Assembly (NCBI GenBank): GCA_030039695.1
Contig: JASHVB010000015.1
Location: forward strand, 1 to 18,597
Origin: Acetobacteraceae bacterium
GTDB lineage: Bacteria > Pseudomonadota > Alphaproteobacteria > Acetobacterales > Acetobacteraceae
Direction: 5' to 3'
DNA: 18,597 bases
A model generated the notes under the pieces. It was not told where the DNA came from and searched no databases. It saw only the letters and a program-made list of their open reading frames with translations. Below, in pieces: positions 1 to 7,793 of the stretch. Position numbers and translations under genes: made by a program. The number at the start of each line of letters is the position of its first letter. The stretch's first letter is position 1.

Positions 1-195
1 ATGGTGAACGCCGTCGCACCCGGACCGGTCGAGACCGCCATGACCCGGAGTTTCGATGCCACCGCGTCGCTGCCACTGGGCCGGCTCGGCAAGCCTGAGG
101 AGCTCGCCTGGCCGATCGCTTTCCTTTGCACGCCCGCAGCGAGCTACCTGTCCGGCGCCATTCTGGACGTGAACGGCGGCGCTTTCGTCGGCTAA
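1..195 (+). CDS. Short-chain dehydrogenase/reductase, C-terminal part (cut by window edge)
   Basis: Last 64 residues of a classical SDR oxidoreductase (NAD(P)-dependent, Rossmann fold, cytoplasmic). The fragment opens with the hallmark [10 protein letters not shown] segment that follows the catalytic Tyr/Lys helix. It goes on through the G-R-L-G-K-P-E-E-L stretch and ends with the typical [13 protein letters not shown]-terminus. The stop is TAA at 193-195. The first codon in the window is ATG, but this is internal: the cofactor-binding glycine motif and the YxxxK catalytic pair must lie upstream of the window. Substrate cannot be deduced; FabG-like reductases and sugar or alcohol dehydrogenases share this tail. 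It sits 67 bases before glmM on the same strand and may be read together with it. Confidence 0.9.
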   Translation: MVNAVAPGPVETAMTRSFDATASLPLGRLGKPEELAWPIAFLCTPAASYLSGAILDVNGGAFVG

Positions 196-262
196 CCGGA
201 ATCGCTTCCCACCCGCCACCACCGCGCGTTACGCTGGCCGGTTACCTCGCGATGGAGATCGG

Positions 263-1633
263 ATGACCCAATCCCGACGTCTGTTTGGCACCGATGGCAT
301 ACGCGGCAAGGCGAACACTGACCCGATGACCGCCGGCACCGCGCTTCGCCTCGGCCAGGCTGCCGGCCTGATGTTCACCCGCGGCAATCACCGCCACAAG
401 GTGGTAATCGGCAAGGACACCCGGCTTTCCGGCTACATGCTCGAACCCGCGCTGACTGCCGGCTTCATCGGCGCCGGTATGGACGTGACCCTGCTCGGTC
501 CCTTGCCGACACCGGCTATCGCCATGCTGACACGCTCCCTGCGCGCCGATCTCGGCGTGATGATCTCGGCATCACACAACCCCTACGAGGATAACGGCAT
601 CAAGCTGTTCGGACCTGACGGAGCCAAGCTCTCCGACGAAAAGGAGGCCGAGATCGAGGCCTGCATGGACAGCAAGTTGGCGCACCGCCTGGCGCCGCCC
701 GCCGCGCTCGGCCGCGCCGCCCGCCTGGACGATGCTGCCGGGCGCTATATCGAGGCGGCCAAAGCCAGCTTCCCGCGCGGACTGCGGCTGGATGACCTGA
801 AGATCGTCATCGACTGTGCGCACGGCGCCGCCTACCGTGTGGCACCGACGGTGCTGTGGGAACTGGGCGCCACGGTTGTGGCGGTCGGCGTCGCGCCTGA
901 TGGGTTCAATATCAACAAAGGCTGCGGCTCGACCGTGCCCGAATACCTGTGCGCCCAGGTGCAGGAACATGGCGCGCATCTCGGCATCGCGCTGGACGGC
1001 GACGCGGACCGCGTGGTGCTGGCTGACGAGCATGGCGAGGTGATCGATGGTGACCAGATCCTGGCGCTGATCGCGCTGTCCTGGCACTCAGCGGGAACGT
1101 TGACCGCCGACGGCATCGTCGCGACGGTGATGTCCAATCTCGGACTGGAGCGCTTCCTGCAGGCCCGCCGTCTCAATTTGCATCGCACGCGGGTCGGTGA
1201 TCGCTATGTGGCGGAGCGCATGCGCGAACTCGGCGCCAATGTCGGCGGCGAGCAATCCGGCCACGTGATCCTAACCGACTTCGCCACCACCGGCGACGGC
1301 TTGTTGGCAGCACTGCAGGTGCTAGCGGTGATCGTAGAGCAGGGAAAACCGGCCAGCGAAACCTGCCGCATGTTCCAGCCGCTGCCGCAGCGACTACAGA
1401 ACGTGCGCTTCGCCGGTCCCTCGCCGTTGCGGCACGCGCGCGTGCAGGCGGCGATCGCCGACGCGGAGGAGTCGCTGAACGGCACCGGCCGCCTCCTGAT
1501 CCGTGAGAGCGGCACCGAACCACTCGTCCGCGTGATGGCGGAAGGCGAGGACGAGGCGACGGTGGGCCGCATCGTCGATGCGCTCTGTGTCACCATCGCC
1601 GAAGTCGCGCGCCTGGGTGAGAGCGCCGCCTGA
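263..1633 (+). CDS. glmM: Phosphoglucosamine mutase
   Basis: Converts glucosamine-6-phosphate to glucosamine-1-phosphate, the step before UDP-GlcNAc, feeding peptidoglycan and lipopolysaccharide synthesis in the cytoplasm. The 456 residues cover the four domains of the alpha-D-phosphohexomutase family. Visible landmarks are FGTDGIRG at residues 8-15, the phosphoserine loop ISASHNP with the phosphorylated serine at S104, the Mg2+ loop D-G-D-A-D-R at 245-250, and the C-terminal phosphate-binding [10 protein letters not shown] at 414-423. Length is close to the usual 445-450. The ATG at 263 has a GGAG five bases upstream. Its TGA shares one base with the thiD ATG (TGATG), so the two are co-transcribed and probably translationally coupled. 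Nothing in the sequence is unusual for the family. Confidence 0.97.
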   Translation: MTQSRRLFGTDGIRGKANTDPMTAGTALRLGQAAGLMFTRGNHRHKVVIGKDTRLSGYMLEPALTAGFIGAGMDVTLLGPLPTPAIAMLTRSLRADLGVMISASHNPYEDNGIKLFGPDGAKLSDEKEAEIEACMDSKLAHRLAPPAALGRAARLDDAAGRYIEAAKASFPRGLRLDDLKIVIDCAHGAAYRVAPTVLWELGATVVAVGVAPDGFNINKGCGSTVPEYLCAQVQEHGAHLGIALDGDADRVVLADEHGEVIDGDQILALIALSWHSAGTLTADGIVATVMSNLGLERFLQARRLNLHRTRVGDRYVAERMRELGANVGGEQSGHVILTDFATTGDGLLAALQVLAVIVEQGKPASETCRMFQPLPQRLQNVRFAGPSPLRHARVQAAIADAEESLNGTGRLLIRESGTEPLVRVMAEGEDEATVGRIVDALCVTIAEVARLGESAA

Positions 1634-2418
1634 TGCGCGGCCGGGTCCTCGCCATTGCGGGATCCGATTCCGGCGGGGGCGCCGGCATCCAGGCCGACAT
1701 CAAGACAGTCACCGCACTCGGCGGGTATGCCGCAACCGCCATCACGGCTCTGACCGCGCAGAACACGCTTGGCGTGGCCGGCATCCTGGCGGTACCGCCG
1801 GCGTTCGTGACACGGCAGATCGAGGTCGTGCTGCAGGACATCGGTGCCGACGCGGTCAAGACCGGCATGCTGGGCGACGCGGCGGTGATCGAGGCGGTTG
1901 CCGAGGCATTGCAGCGTTCCGCGACCGGCGTGCCGGTGGTGGTCGACCCGGTGATGGTCGCCAAGGGCGGCGCACGGCTGCTGCAATCCGGCGCGGTGGA
2001 CGCGCTGACCCGGCGTCTGCTGCCTCGGGCGACAATAATCACGCCGAACCTGCCGGAGGCCGAGGCGTTGCTCGGCGAGGCGATCCCCGACGTGGCTGCG
2101 ATGCACCGAGCCGCATCGATGCTACTGACGCTCGGCGCGCCGGCGGTGCTGCTGAAGGGTGGGCACCTGCCGGGTGACACAGTGGTGGACCTGCTGGCGA
2201 CTGCCGAGGCCACCGAGGCGTTCGCTGCGCCGCGCATCGCATCGCGGCACACCCATGGGACGGGTTGCACGATGGCGAGCGCGGTCGCGACCGGGCTGGC
2301 GCAAGGCATGTCGCTGCGCGACGCGGTGGTGAGGGCACGCGACTACGTGCGAAGGGCGATCGCGACGGCACCGGGGTTTGGCTCCGGGCACGGGCCGCTG
2401 AACCATTGGCCAGGGTGA
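1633..2418 (+). CDS. thiD: Hydroxymethylpyrimidine/phosphomethylpyrimidine kinase
   Basis: Phosphorylates 4-amino-5-hydroxymethyl-2-methylpyrimidine and then its monophosphate, giving the pyrimidine pyrophosphate used for thiamine synthesis or salvage. The 261 residues match the ribokinase-like ThiD family in length. The N-terminus A-I-A-G-S-D-S-G-G-G-A-G-I-Q-A-D is the substrate-binding signature. Internal T-G-M-L-G-D, V-D-P-V-M-V-A-K-G-G and I-T-P-N-L-P-E-A follow, and the anion-hole/catalytic cysteine motif H-G-T-G-C ends at C212. It overlaps the glmM stop by one base, so its expression probably depends on the same transcript. No thiE, thiC or other thiamine gene lies in the window, and no TPP riboswitch was recognised in the short glmM leader. 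Confidence 0.95.
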   Translation: MRGRVLAIAGSDSGGGAGIQADIKTVTALGGYAATAITALTAQNTLGVAGILAVPPAFVTRQIEVVLQDIGADAVKTGMLGDAAVIEAVAEALQRSATGVPVVVDPVMVAKGGARLLQSGAVDALTRRLLPRATIITPNLPEAEALLGEAIPDVAAMHRAASMLLTLGAPAVLLKGGHLPGDTVVDLLATAEATEAFAAPRIASRHTHGTGCTMASAVATGLAQGMSLRDAVVRARDYVRRAIATAPGFGSGHGPLNHWPG

Positions 2419-3377
2419 CGGCGCATGACTTAGGGTCGCGACAGCGCGGGATGCTGAATTCCCCCCAAGCGGGACAGACCAAGAAGCGTTCCCCAGGCCG
2501 CGCCGACCGAAATTAGACTGGCCGCTTGCGCTCGTCGATGTGTTCTGGGTGAGGCACCTCTCCGGGCAAGACAGCCCTATTGGCTCCGGTCACATGAGCG
2601 ATGCTTCGTTGTCCTCGCCACAGCCGATGAGCACGCGCGACAGGCCTCACCCGTTTGCTACCCCCGACAGCAGGCAAGCGCTGGTTGGCCATAGCCTTTG
2701 TTTCGTTTCCAACGCGCGAGCGCATAACCGATGTGCCTAGACACATAAAACATGTGGCGGACGCGCCTCAGTTCCTGCAACAACGCGGAGATTGATCGTG
2801 CCGCCGAATTCGCCGTGCCAAACCCACCGAGCGCGACCCGGGAGTCGTGGCACCTCGGTCGCGTCCGCCAGGGTTGAGGTGCCGCCATCCCGGTGTGCCA
2901 GATGGAGTACGAACGAGTTCGCGTCCTCGCAAAGAGCTGCGAGTTGCTCGTGACTCACATCGTGCATTGTGTTGGGCGAGCAAGCCGTTTCCAGACCCGC
3001 GTTATAACCAGGCAATCGCTCAAGGCTTGGTTTCACCAACTTAACGAGGCAGCGAGCTCGATCACCGGCATTGCCAACTTAGCCAATGTGGAGTCGCGTG
3101 CTTACAAGGTCAGGACGATGACGATGCCTCACGCTGCCTGATCCGCGCAGGTCTCCTGTTGCCAGATCCGGACGGCCTTCGCCCAAGCGCGCCGGTAGCC
3201 CGCAGCGGCCATAAGAGGGCACCGCGCCAAACGCCCTTTTCAAACACCAACACGCCAGCGGCGAAGTCTACCTGATCGACGCTGAGCCCGGGAGCCTCGG
3301 ACAACCCGCAACCCCAAACAGGCCTGGGTCATGCTCTCTCGTCAAAGGCGACATCGGCCAGCGTCGATCCGATCCGG
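2419..3377. other. Gene-poor, probably eroded stretch between thiD and the substrate-binding protein gene
   Basis: About 960 bases without a protein I recognise. Several short frames of 60-100 codons exist on both strands. The longest (2737-3039, - strand, 100 codons) reads like protein in places but has no recognisable domain, no clear ribosome site, and codon use less GC-rich at third positions than its neighbours. A possible recombinase scrap lies near the right end (listed separately). I see no strong hairpin-plus-T terminator after thiD, no tRNA and no direct-repeat attachment site. Best read as degraded accessory DNA. Confidence 0.6.
3110..3331 (-). pseudogene. Possible tyrosine recombinase (integrase) scrap
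   Basis: Reading leftward from a stop at 3329-3331, the frame gives W-G-C-G-L-S-E-A-P-G-L-S-V-D-Q-V-D-F-A-A-G-V-L-V-F-E. This resembles the catalytic box-I neighbourhood of tyrosine recombinases (G-x-R-I-S-E-A-L-x-L, then a V-D-x-x-x-G strand). The expected catalytic arginine after G-C is a glycine here, and similarity fades about 25 residues on. No box II (H-x-x-R-H) or catalytic tyrosine follows, so if real it is a dead fragment. The identification rests on one short motif and could be chance. It would fit the eroded look of the surrounding gene-free stretch. Confidence 0.28.
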
Positions 3378-4613
3378 CTAACCGACGGCGCCGCTCAGCA
3401 CTGGGCCAAACAGTTGCCACCGCTCGCCATCAAAGCGTGCCATCTGGACCTGCTTCACCGGGGCAAAATCGGTCGGGCTCGTATTGATCGTGATCCTGGG
3501 CAGCAGCATCGGCAGCGTGAAATTGTGCAGATTTGCCGCCTGGCGCATCACGTTCTCGCGGGTTAGCTCACCGTCGCACTGTTTCAGCACCTGCACCACC
3601 GTGGCTGCGTTTGAGGGACCGTAGACATTGTTGACGTCACTCTTGTCACCGTCAGGATAATATTTATCCATAAAACCGACCCACCACTTGTAGCCGGCGT
3701 CGTTCTGCCACTCCGGGTCGGTGGGGTCCTTCAGGTAAAAATCAGACACAATACCTTTTGAGTTCTCCAGCCCGGCCGGCTTCAACGTAGCGGCGACCGA
3801 AGCGCCAATGCTGCTTAAGATGTGGAGCGGTTTCCATTCGAGCGTCGCCGCCCTCTTGATGGCCTGTGCGGCAAACTTGGGGATTGCAGTGTTGACAAGG
3901 ACGTTGCAGCCCGCCTCCTGCATGCTGACAATCTGCGACTCGATGGTTGCGTCAGTGGTCGCGTAGGACGCCTTGACTTTGATCATTGATGCCGCCTTCG
4001 CACCGAGCCCGTCGCTGACACCCTTGAGATAATCCTTGCCAAAATCGTCGTCCTGGTAGAGTACGCCGATCTTGCCGTCCGGGAGGTGGTTCAGAATATA
4101 TGCGGCATAGATGCGCCCCTCACTTTGGTAGTTGGGCTGCCAGCCGATCGTCCAGGGATGGCCCTTCGGATCGTCCCATTTGGTGGCGCCGGTCGACACG
4201 AATAGTTGTGGCACTTTGTGCTCGTTCATGTAACGCCAAATCGCACTGTTAGTCGGCGTGCCGAGCGGGCCTGCATCCAGAAACACCTGATCTTCCTCGA
4301 CTAACTTACGTGTCATCTCTACAGTCTTAGGTGGCGAATAAGCGTCATCGTACGAGATGAAGACGATCTTGCGACCGTTCACTCCGCCATTGTCATTGAT
4401 CATCTTGTAGTAGGCGGCCATTGCTCTGCCGATTGTGCTGTAGGACGACGCCGGTCCGCTGTAAAAGCAAGTGTTGCCGAGTTTGATCTCGGTGTCAGTG
4501 ACGCCCGGCGCGTATTGCTTCGCGGCACGGGCCTTCCTGCCGATGAGTGACAGGCCTCCGGCGGCGAACGCTGGTGCGGCAGCAAGCACGGTGCGGCGTG
4601 GCACGTTTTTCAT
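3378..4613 (-). CDS. ABC transporter periplasmic substrate-binding protein, branched-chain amino acid/amide type
   Basis: A 411-residue type I periplasmic binding protein of the Leu/Ile/Val-binding (Peripla_BP_6) kind. It would capture a small solute in the periplasm for an ABC importer. The N-terminus has a twin-arginine-like export signal: P-R-R-T-V-L at residues 5-10, a hydrophobic stretch, then A-R-A with likely cleavage after A30. The mature part begins with the family's typical V-T-D-T-E-I-K-L-G and carries the N-G-G-V-N-G-R-K-I segment around the first lobe. The ATG at 4613 has a strong AGGGAGG (4619-4625) at good spacing. No permease or ATPase gene is nearby, so it is an orphan component. 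The ligand cannot be read from sequence: this family includes amino acid, amide, urea and aromatic-acid binders. It is divergent from the MFS operon. Confidence 0.88.
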   Translation of the reverse strand: MKNVPRRTVLAAAPAFAAGGLSLIGRKARAAKQYAPGVTDTEIKLGNTCFYSGPASSYSTIGRAMAAYYKMINDNGGVNGRKIVFISYDDAYSPPKTVEMTRKLVEEDQVFLDAGPLGTPTNSAIWRYMNEHKVPQLFVSTGATKWDDPKGHPWTIGWQPNYQSEGRIYAAYILNHLPDGKIGVLYQDDDFGKDYLKGVSDGLGAKAASMIKVKASYATTDATIESQIVSMQEAGCNVLVNTAIPKFAAQAIKRAATLEWKPLHILSSIGASVAATLKPAGLENSKGIVSDFYLKDPTDPEWQNDAGYKWWVGFMDKYYPDGDKSDVNNVYGPSNAATVVQVLKQCDGELTRENVMRQAANLHNFTLPMLLPRITINTSPTDFAPVKQVQMARFDGERWQLFGPVLSGAVG

Positions 4614-4870
4614 GATTACCTCCCTGTTAAGCCGGTCATCGCGCCGATTATTGATGATAGCCCGATTGCGGCAGGGACGCTACCTGTCTCCGGTGCAAAG
4701 ACAGCGGAAGCGCACTTGGAACGGGTCCTCCGCGGTCTCGATGATTGTGACGACGGAATTTACAGCGTGACACCCCAGCGAAAAATCTTGCGCCAATAAT
4801 ACGTATATGTTAATCATCGTGCGCCAGACCATCGGCAACTCCCAGGAAACGCGCTAGTAAAGGTAATCTC
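4614..4870. other. Divergent intergenic region, SBP gene versus MFS operon
   Basis: Holds the SBP ribosome site at its left end and, near its right end, the operator-like dyad at 4797-4812. A TTGCGC at 4788-4793 could serve as a -35 element, with a T/A-rich stretch about 17 bases later (around 4810-4816) as a weak -10. Nothing else in it looks like a gene. One + frame crosses it but starts inside the SBP gene and has no domain. Confidence 0.5.
4797..4812. promoter_or_regulatory. Candidate MarR-type operator, copy A
   Basis: TAATACGTATATGTTA is an imperfect 16-base dyad in which TAA-N-A pairs with T-N-TTA. It contains the perfect 8-base palindrome ATACGTAT at 4799-4806. The left half TAATACG and outer right half TGTTA are identical to the dyad at 7794-7809 in front of marR. 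Aligned from TTGC (4788 and 7785), the two 26-base sites agree at 19 positions. It lies 58 bases before the small leader frame and about 156 bases before the MFS start, overlapping a plausible promoter. Binding by the nearby MarR protein is inferred. Confidence 0.5.
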
Positions 4871-4972
4871 ATGTTAAACGTCACGCCGATTGCCATCTGT
4901 TGCCGGTGGGCCTGCGCCGAGGCGCCGGGGGCGTCGGCTCGCCAGGTCGAAATCTGCGCCGCGCCACGATGA
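4871..4972 (+). CDS. Possible 33-residue leader peptide or small protein coupled to the MFS gene
   Basis: ATG at 4871 is preceded by AAAGG (4859-4863) at a workable distance, and the frame runs 33 codons to a TGA at 4970-4972. That stop overlaps the likely MFS start codon as ATGA (4969-4972). The MFS ATG itself has no Shine-Dalgarno sequence, so translation of this small frame could deliver ribosomes to it. The peptide contains three cysteines in a short span (I-C-C-R-W-A-C-A) and one more near its end. It has no clear signal peptide or membrane segment and no family I recognise. It could be a coupling leader, a regulatory leader, or simply an open stretch ahead of a longer MFS N-terminus. 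Confidence 0.35.
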   Translation: MLNVTPIAICCRWACAEAPGASARQVEICAAPR

Positions 4973-6225
4973 CGACAGCGCAGCCACTTTCCTTGGCCGC
5001 CTGGGGATGGATCATCTGGGAAGCGGGAAGGCTGCCGTATCTGCTGGCCACCTGCACGTTCGTTTTCCTGCCCTACGTTGCGACAAGCGTGGCGAGCGAT
5101 CCCGTCGCGGTGCAGATTCACTATGCCGGCTACGCGGTTGCAGGCGGCCTCGTCATGGTGCTGACCGTCCCGGTGCTGGGCGTGGGCCTCGATCGCCTGG
5201 GGCGAAGGAAGCCGCTCCTGGTGGTGACGACGTCCTTGATGATCCCGCTGCTCGTGGCGCTCTGGTGGGTCAAGCCGGGTGGCCCGATCGCTAGCGACGG
5301 TGCACTCGCGATTGTCGTACTCCTCAACATTCTTTGCCAATGCGGCGAGCTCGTCCACCGTTCCATGTTGGCGTCGGTGGTCGGCACCGAGATCGTGTCT
5401 CGCGTATCGACTGCCGCGCTCGTCATCAGCAATCTGGCCACGGTGCTCGTGCTCGGCGTCGTGTTCTGCGGATTGCTGATGCCGGAAACGAAAGGCGGCC
5501 CCTTCGTGGCGCAACGCGCGACAGGGCCCCTCCTCGCAGCACTGCTTGGCTTCACAGCCCTACCGTTACTGGTCTGGACGCCGGACAAGCGGGGGGCGGG
5601 CGGTCCGGTCAGGGAGACTTTGCGTCATGCGCTGCATGAGCTGGGCGGCACGCTGCGCAGCATCGCGGCTGATCGCGACCGGCTCGGCGCTTTGGTCGCC
5701 CGCACCCTCTATGTCGATGGAGTGACGACGTTGATGCAGTTTGGCGGCATTTTCGCGGCAGGTGCAATGCACGCCGTCGGGCCCGAGCGTCTCGCCATTG
5801 CGATGCTGCTTGCGCTCGGCGGCAGCCTTGGCGCTCTCGCCGCGGCAGCCCTCGACAGCCTGCTTGGCCGGCGACCCGTCATGCGAATCGGGATCGCCTT
5901 TTTGAGCCTCTGGGCGTTTGCCCGACTGGGAAAACGCTTCCTCGCGCTGTTTCTACCGCCAGCACTGGTGCTCGTCCTTAATCTTACCTTAGCCATTCTC
6001 GGAGCGGGCTCCCTCGTCGGAGCGGCGTCTGTTAGTCGGGTCTTCATTGGCACTGCGTCGCGGAGCGGCCTCGACGCGCTGGCCGGCGTGGCGACCACCT
6101 GGATTGGTCCTCTCCTGATTGGTCTCTTTACAGCCTGTTTCGACTCGCAGGCCGCGGGACTTGTGCCCGTCGCCGTCCTTGTCGGCGCCGGGCTCATCGG
6201 AATGTCGCTGATCAGGAGCGATTGA
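4969..6225 (+). CDS. MFS transporter, UMF1/Atg22-like
   Basis: A 418-residue integral inner-membrane protein with roughly 11-12 hydrophobic segments and almost no soluble domain. The opening W-G-W-I-I-W-E-A-G-R-L-P-Y, the loop between early helices G-L-D-R-L-G-R-R-K-P-L (an MFS loop 2-3 motif, D-R-x-G-R-R) and the N-I-L-C-Q-C-G-E-L region resemble the UMF1/Atg22-like branch of the major facilitator superfamily. The substrate is unknown. The same frame stays open to an upstream ATG at 4900 (441 residues). I prefer 4969 because the first helix follows directly and the ATGA overlap with the small upstream frame explains initiation. The next gene, an SDR, starts one base after the TGA (TGAATG), with AGGAG at 6214-6218 inside this gene, so they form an operon. 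Likely controlled from the dyad at 4797-4812. Confidence 0.85.
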   Translation: MTTAQPLSLAAWGWIIWEAGRLPYLLATCTFVFLPYVATSVASDPVAVQIHYAGYAVAGGLVMVLTVPVLGVGLDRLGRRKPLLVVTTSLMIPLLVALWWVKPGGPIASDGALAIVVLLNILCQCGELVHRSMLASVVGTEIVSRVSTAALVISNLATVLVLGVVFCGLLMPETKGGPFVAQRATGPLLAALLGFTALPLLVWTPDKRGAGGPVRETLRHALHELGGTLRSIAADRDRLGALVARTLYVDGVTTLMQFGGIFAAGAMHAVGPERLAIAMLLALGGSLGALAAAALDSLLGRRPVMRIGIAFLSLWAFARLGKRFLALFLPPALVLVLNLTLAILGAGSLVGAASVSRVFIGTASRSGLDALAGVATTWIGPLLIGLFTACFDSQAAGLVPVAVLVGAGLIGMSLIRSD

Positions 6226-7014
6226 ATGCAGGATCGCCGTAACGGCAAGACCGCCATCGTCGTTGGGACAGGCCGGGCGCCAGGCGACACGTTTGGCAGA
6301 GGCTGCGCGACGACACTGCTCATCGCGCGCGAGGGTGCCGAGGTGCTTTGCGTCGACCGGGACCTCGTGCGGGCCCGGCAGACGGTGTCGCTCATCGCGC
6401 GCGAGGGTGATCGTGCCGTGCCGCTTGGGGCCGACGTTTCGCGGCACAATACGGGGGAACCGGCGATCGTCACGGCGACCACCAGGTGGCCGCGTATCGA
6501 CATTCCGCACAACAACATGGGCGCTGGCCGCCGCCTCGCCGGCGGGTGGGACCGCGACGCCTTGGACCAGCCGATGGCCGCCAATCTCAAGGCGATATGG
6601 CTGACGATCGAGACGGTTCGTCCAGCTCTGAAGGCGAAGACGCCGGCGCGATCGTGAACGTCTCGTCGACGGCTTCTCTGCCGGGAAGCATCGCGCTTGT
6701 CTACGGAACCTCCAAAGCTGGCGTGAACCCCGTGACAGCGGCCCTCGCGCTTGCGACCGCCCGCCTATGCTATCCGCTGCAACGCCGTCTTGCCGGGCGC
6801 CATCGACACACCGATGGCAATCGAGGCAATCGCCGCTGTCAGCGGCCGCATGCGCGACGAGGTTCGCCGGGCGCGCGTGCCGCCCGAGTTGAGGCAAGGT
6901 ACCAGCCGGGACACCGCCTGTGCGTCGCTCTGTCTCGCTTTCGACGCGGCCGCTTTCATCACCGGCGCGCGCCTCGTCGTCGATGGCGCGGGGTCGTTCT
7001 GCCGAGGGTCGTGA
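6226..7014 (+). pseudogene. SDR-family oxidoreductase broken by two compensating frameshifts
   Basis: Three pieces together give a whole classical SDR of about 260 residues. The first frame has the cofactor motif in the variant form V-G-T-G-R-A-P-G-D-T-F-G-R-G, then V-L-C-V-D-R-D and the N-N-M-G segment, but stops at 6655-6657. Homology continues one frame earlier from about 6645 (G-A-I-V-N-V-S-S-T) and includes the catalytic Y-G-T-S-K. It returns to the original frame at about 6766 (Y-A-I-R-C-N-A-V-L-P-G-A-I-D-T-P-M) and ends with the normal G-A-R-L-V-V-D-G-A-G tail. A one-base loss near 6643-6645 and one extra C at 6764/6765 explain this. Both fall around the catalytic section. Either a decayed gene or two sequence errors; as written, no active enzyme is made. 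It is read with the MFS gene. Confidence 0.85.
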
Positions 7015-7018
7015 CCCC

Positions 7019-7669
7019 TCAGCGCGGGGCCTGCGCAACGCTCGCCTCGCGCGCGGCCTCGAGCTTCGACTTCTGGTCCGCGGTGAGGGTGGCCGCGAGC
7101 GCGCTGCAGGCCCCGCGATGGCCCGCCGCGAGAACATTGGCTTCTTCGAATTCGGCGGCGTTCGCCGCATCTGCCGCCTGTGCCAACAGCGGCGCGACGA
7201 TCGTCCGCTGTTCGGCGTTCAAGGCAAGTGACTCGATGAATTGGTCGAACCCCGCCCTCTCCACCCGTTCGCGGCTCGCTTCCGCCGCCGCTGCTCGGGC
7301 GCGCGCTTGGTCAAGCACGGCGCGCTGATCCGCATTGAGCGATTGGCGCAACGTCGTCATCGCCTGTCGCATCAGCGCGCGATACTCGGCGCGTCGGGCT
7401 TTTGTGTCTGGATTCGCATCAGCGGTCCGACGCACCTCGGCGAAGAGTGCGCCGGCGCGCGCCCTCTGGTCGGCGTCGAGATTGAGCGATTGAACCAGTG
7501 CGGAAAAGCGAGCTGGGCGCGCATCGGCGGACGCGTTCGTCGCGCCCGGCGCAACGCTCCTGCCCAACACAAAGGCGCCGGCCAGGCCAGCGGCGATCGC
7601 AACCACCGTAGCGATCAGCGCCAGCGCGCGTGTCCAGGGGACGACCTCATGAGACCCGGCTTCCGACAT
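7019..7669 (-). CDS. Membrane-anchored Spy/CpxP-like (LTxxQ) periplasmic protein
   Basis: A 216-residue protein with a short cytoplasmic N-terminus, one membrane segment at about residues 15-35 (signal anchor), then a strongly helical, Ala/Arg/Glu-rich periplasmic part. That part has four LTxxQ-type motifs: LDADQ 64-68, LNADQ 111-115, LNAEQ 150-154 and LTADQ 195-199. These are the signature of the Spy/CpxP family of periplasmic chaperones and metal-stress sensors, whose classical members have two. The 47/39/45 spacing suggests two tandem copies of one unit. The frame stays open upstream to 8119, but I choose ATG 7669 because it directly precedes the anchor and has a GGAG about nine bases away; the upstream part is antisense to marR. 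It is divergent from marR. No metal-binding His/Cys cluster is evident. Confidence 0.75.
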   Translation of the reverse strand: MSEAGSHEVVPWTRALALIATVVAIAAGLAGAFVLGRSVAPGATNASADARPARFSALVQSLNLDADQRARAGALFAEVRRTADANPDTKARRAEYRALMRQAMTTLRQSLNADQRAVLDQARARAAAAEASRERVERAGFDQFIESLALNAEQRTIVAPLLAQAADAANAAEFEEANVLAAGHRGACSALAATLTADQKSKLEAAREASVAQAPR

Positions 7670-7698
7670 ACCCACTTGCTCCGGGCTTGCGGAATCAA

Positions 7699-7712
7699 TA
7701 CACCCAGGTGTA
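7699..7712. promoter_or_regulatory. 14-base inverted repeat in the divergent LTxxQ-protein/marR region
   Basis: TACACC-CA-GGTGTA has perfect six-base arms around a two-base centre. It lies 30 bases upstream of the LTxxQ protein's ATG. It differs from the dyad at 7794-7809 and would suit a second regulator acting on the leftward gene, or it may be incidental. Confidence 0.3.
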
Positions 7713-7793
7713 CCATCACGTGTGGCAGAAAGCAAGGCTATTAGCGATGATGCTGATGTGGTTTCGAAGATTGGGCAGACTGGGTTGCACAGA

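Noticed and set aside
2737..3039. 100-codon - strand frame in the gene-poor stretch
   Set aside because: Some protein-like text but no domain, no clear ribosome site and atypical codon use; not enough to call a gene.
4810..5514. 234-codon - strand frame crossing the MFS start
   Set aside because: Antisense to the MFS gene for most of its length; the protein-like tail (R-L-P-L-L-A-R-F-L-G-V-A-D-G-L) in the intergenic part is short and matched nothing I know.
5989..7170. 393-codon - strand frame across MFS end and SDR
   Set aside because: Antisense to two recognisable genes; Arg-rich, no domain.
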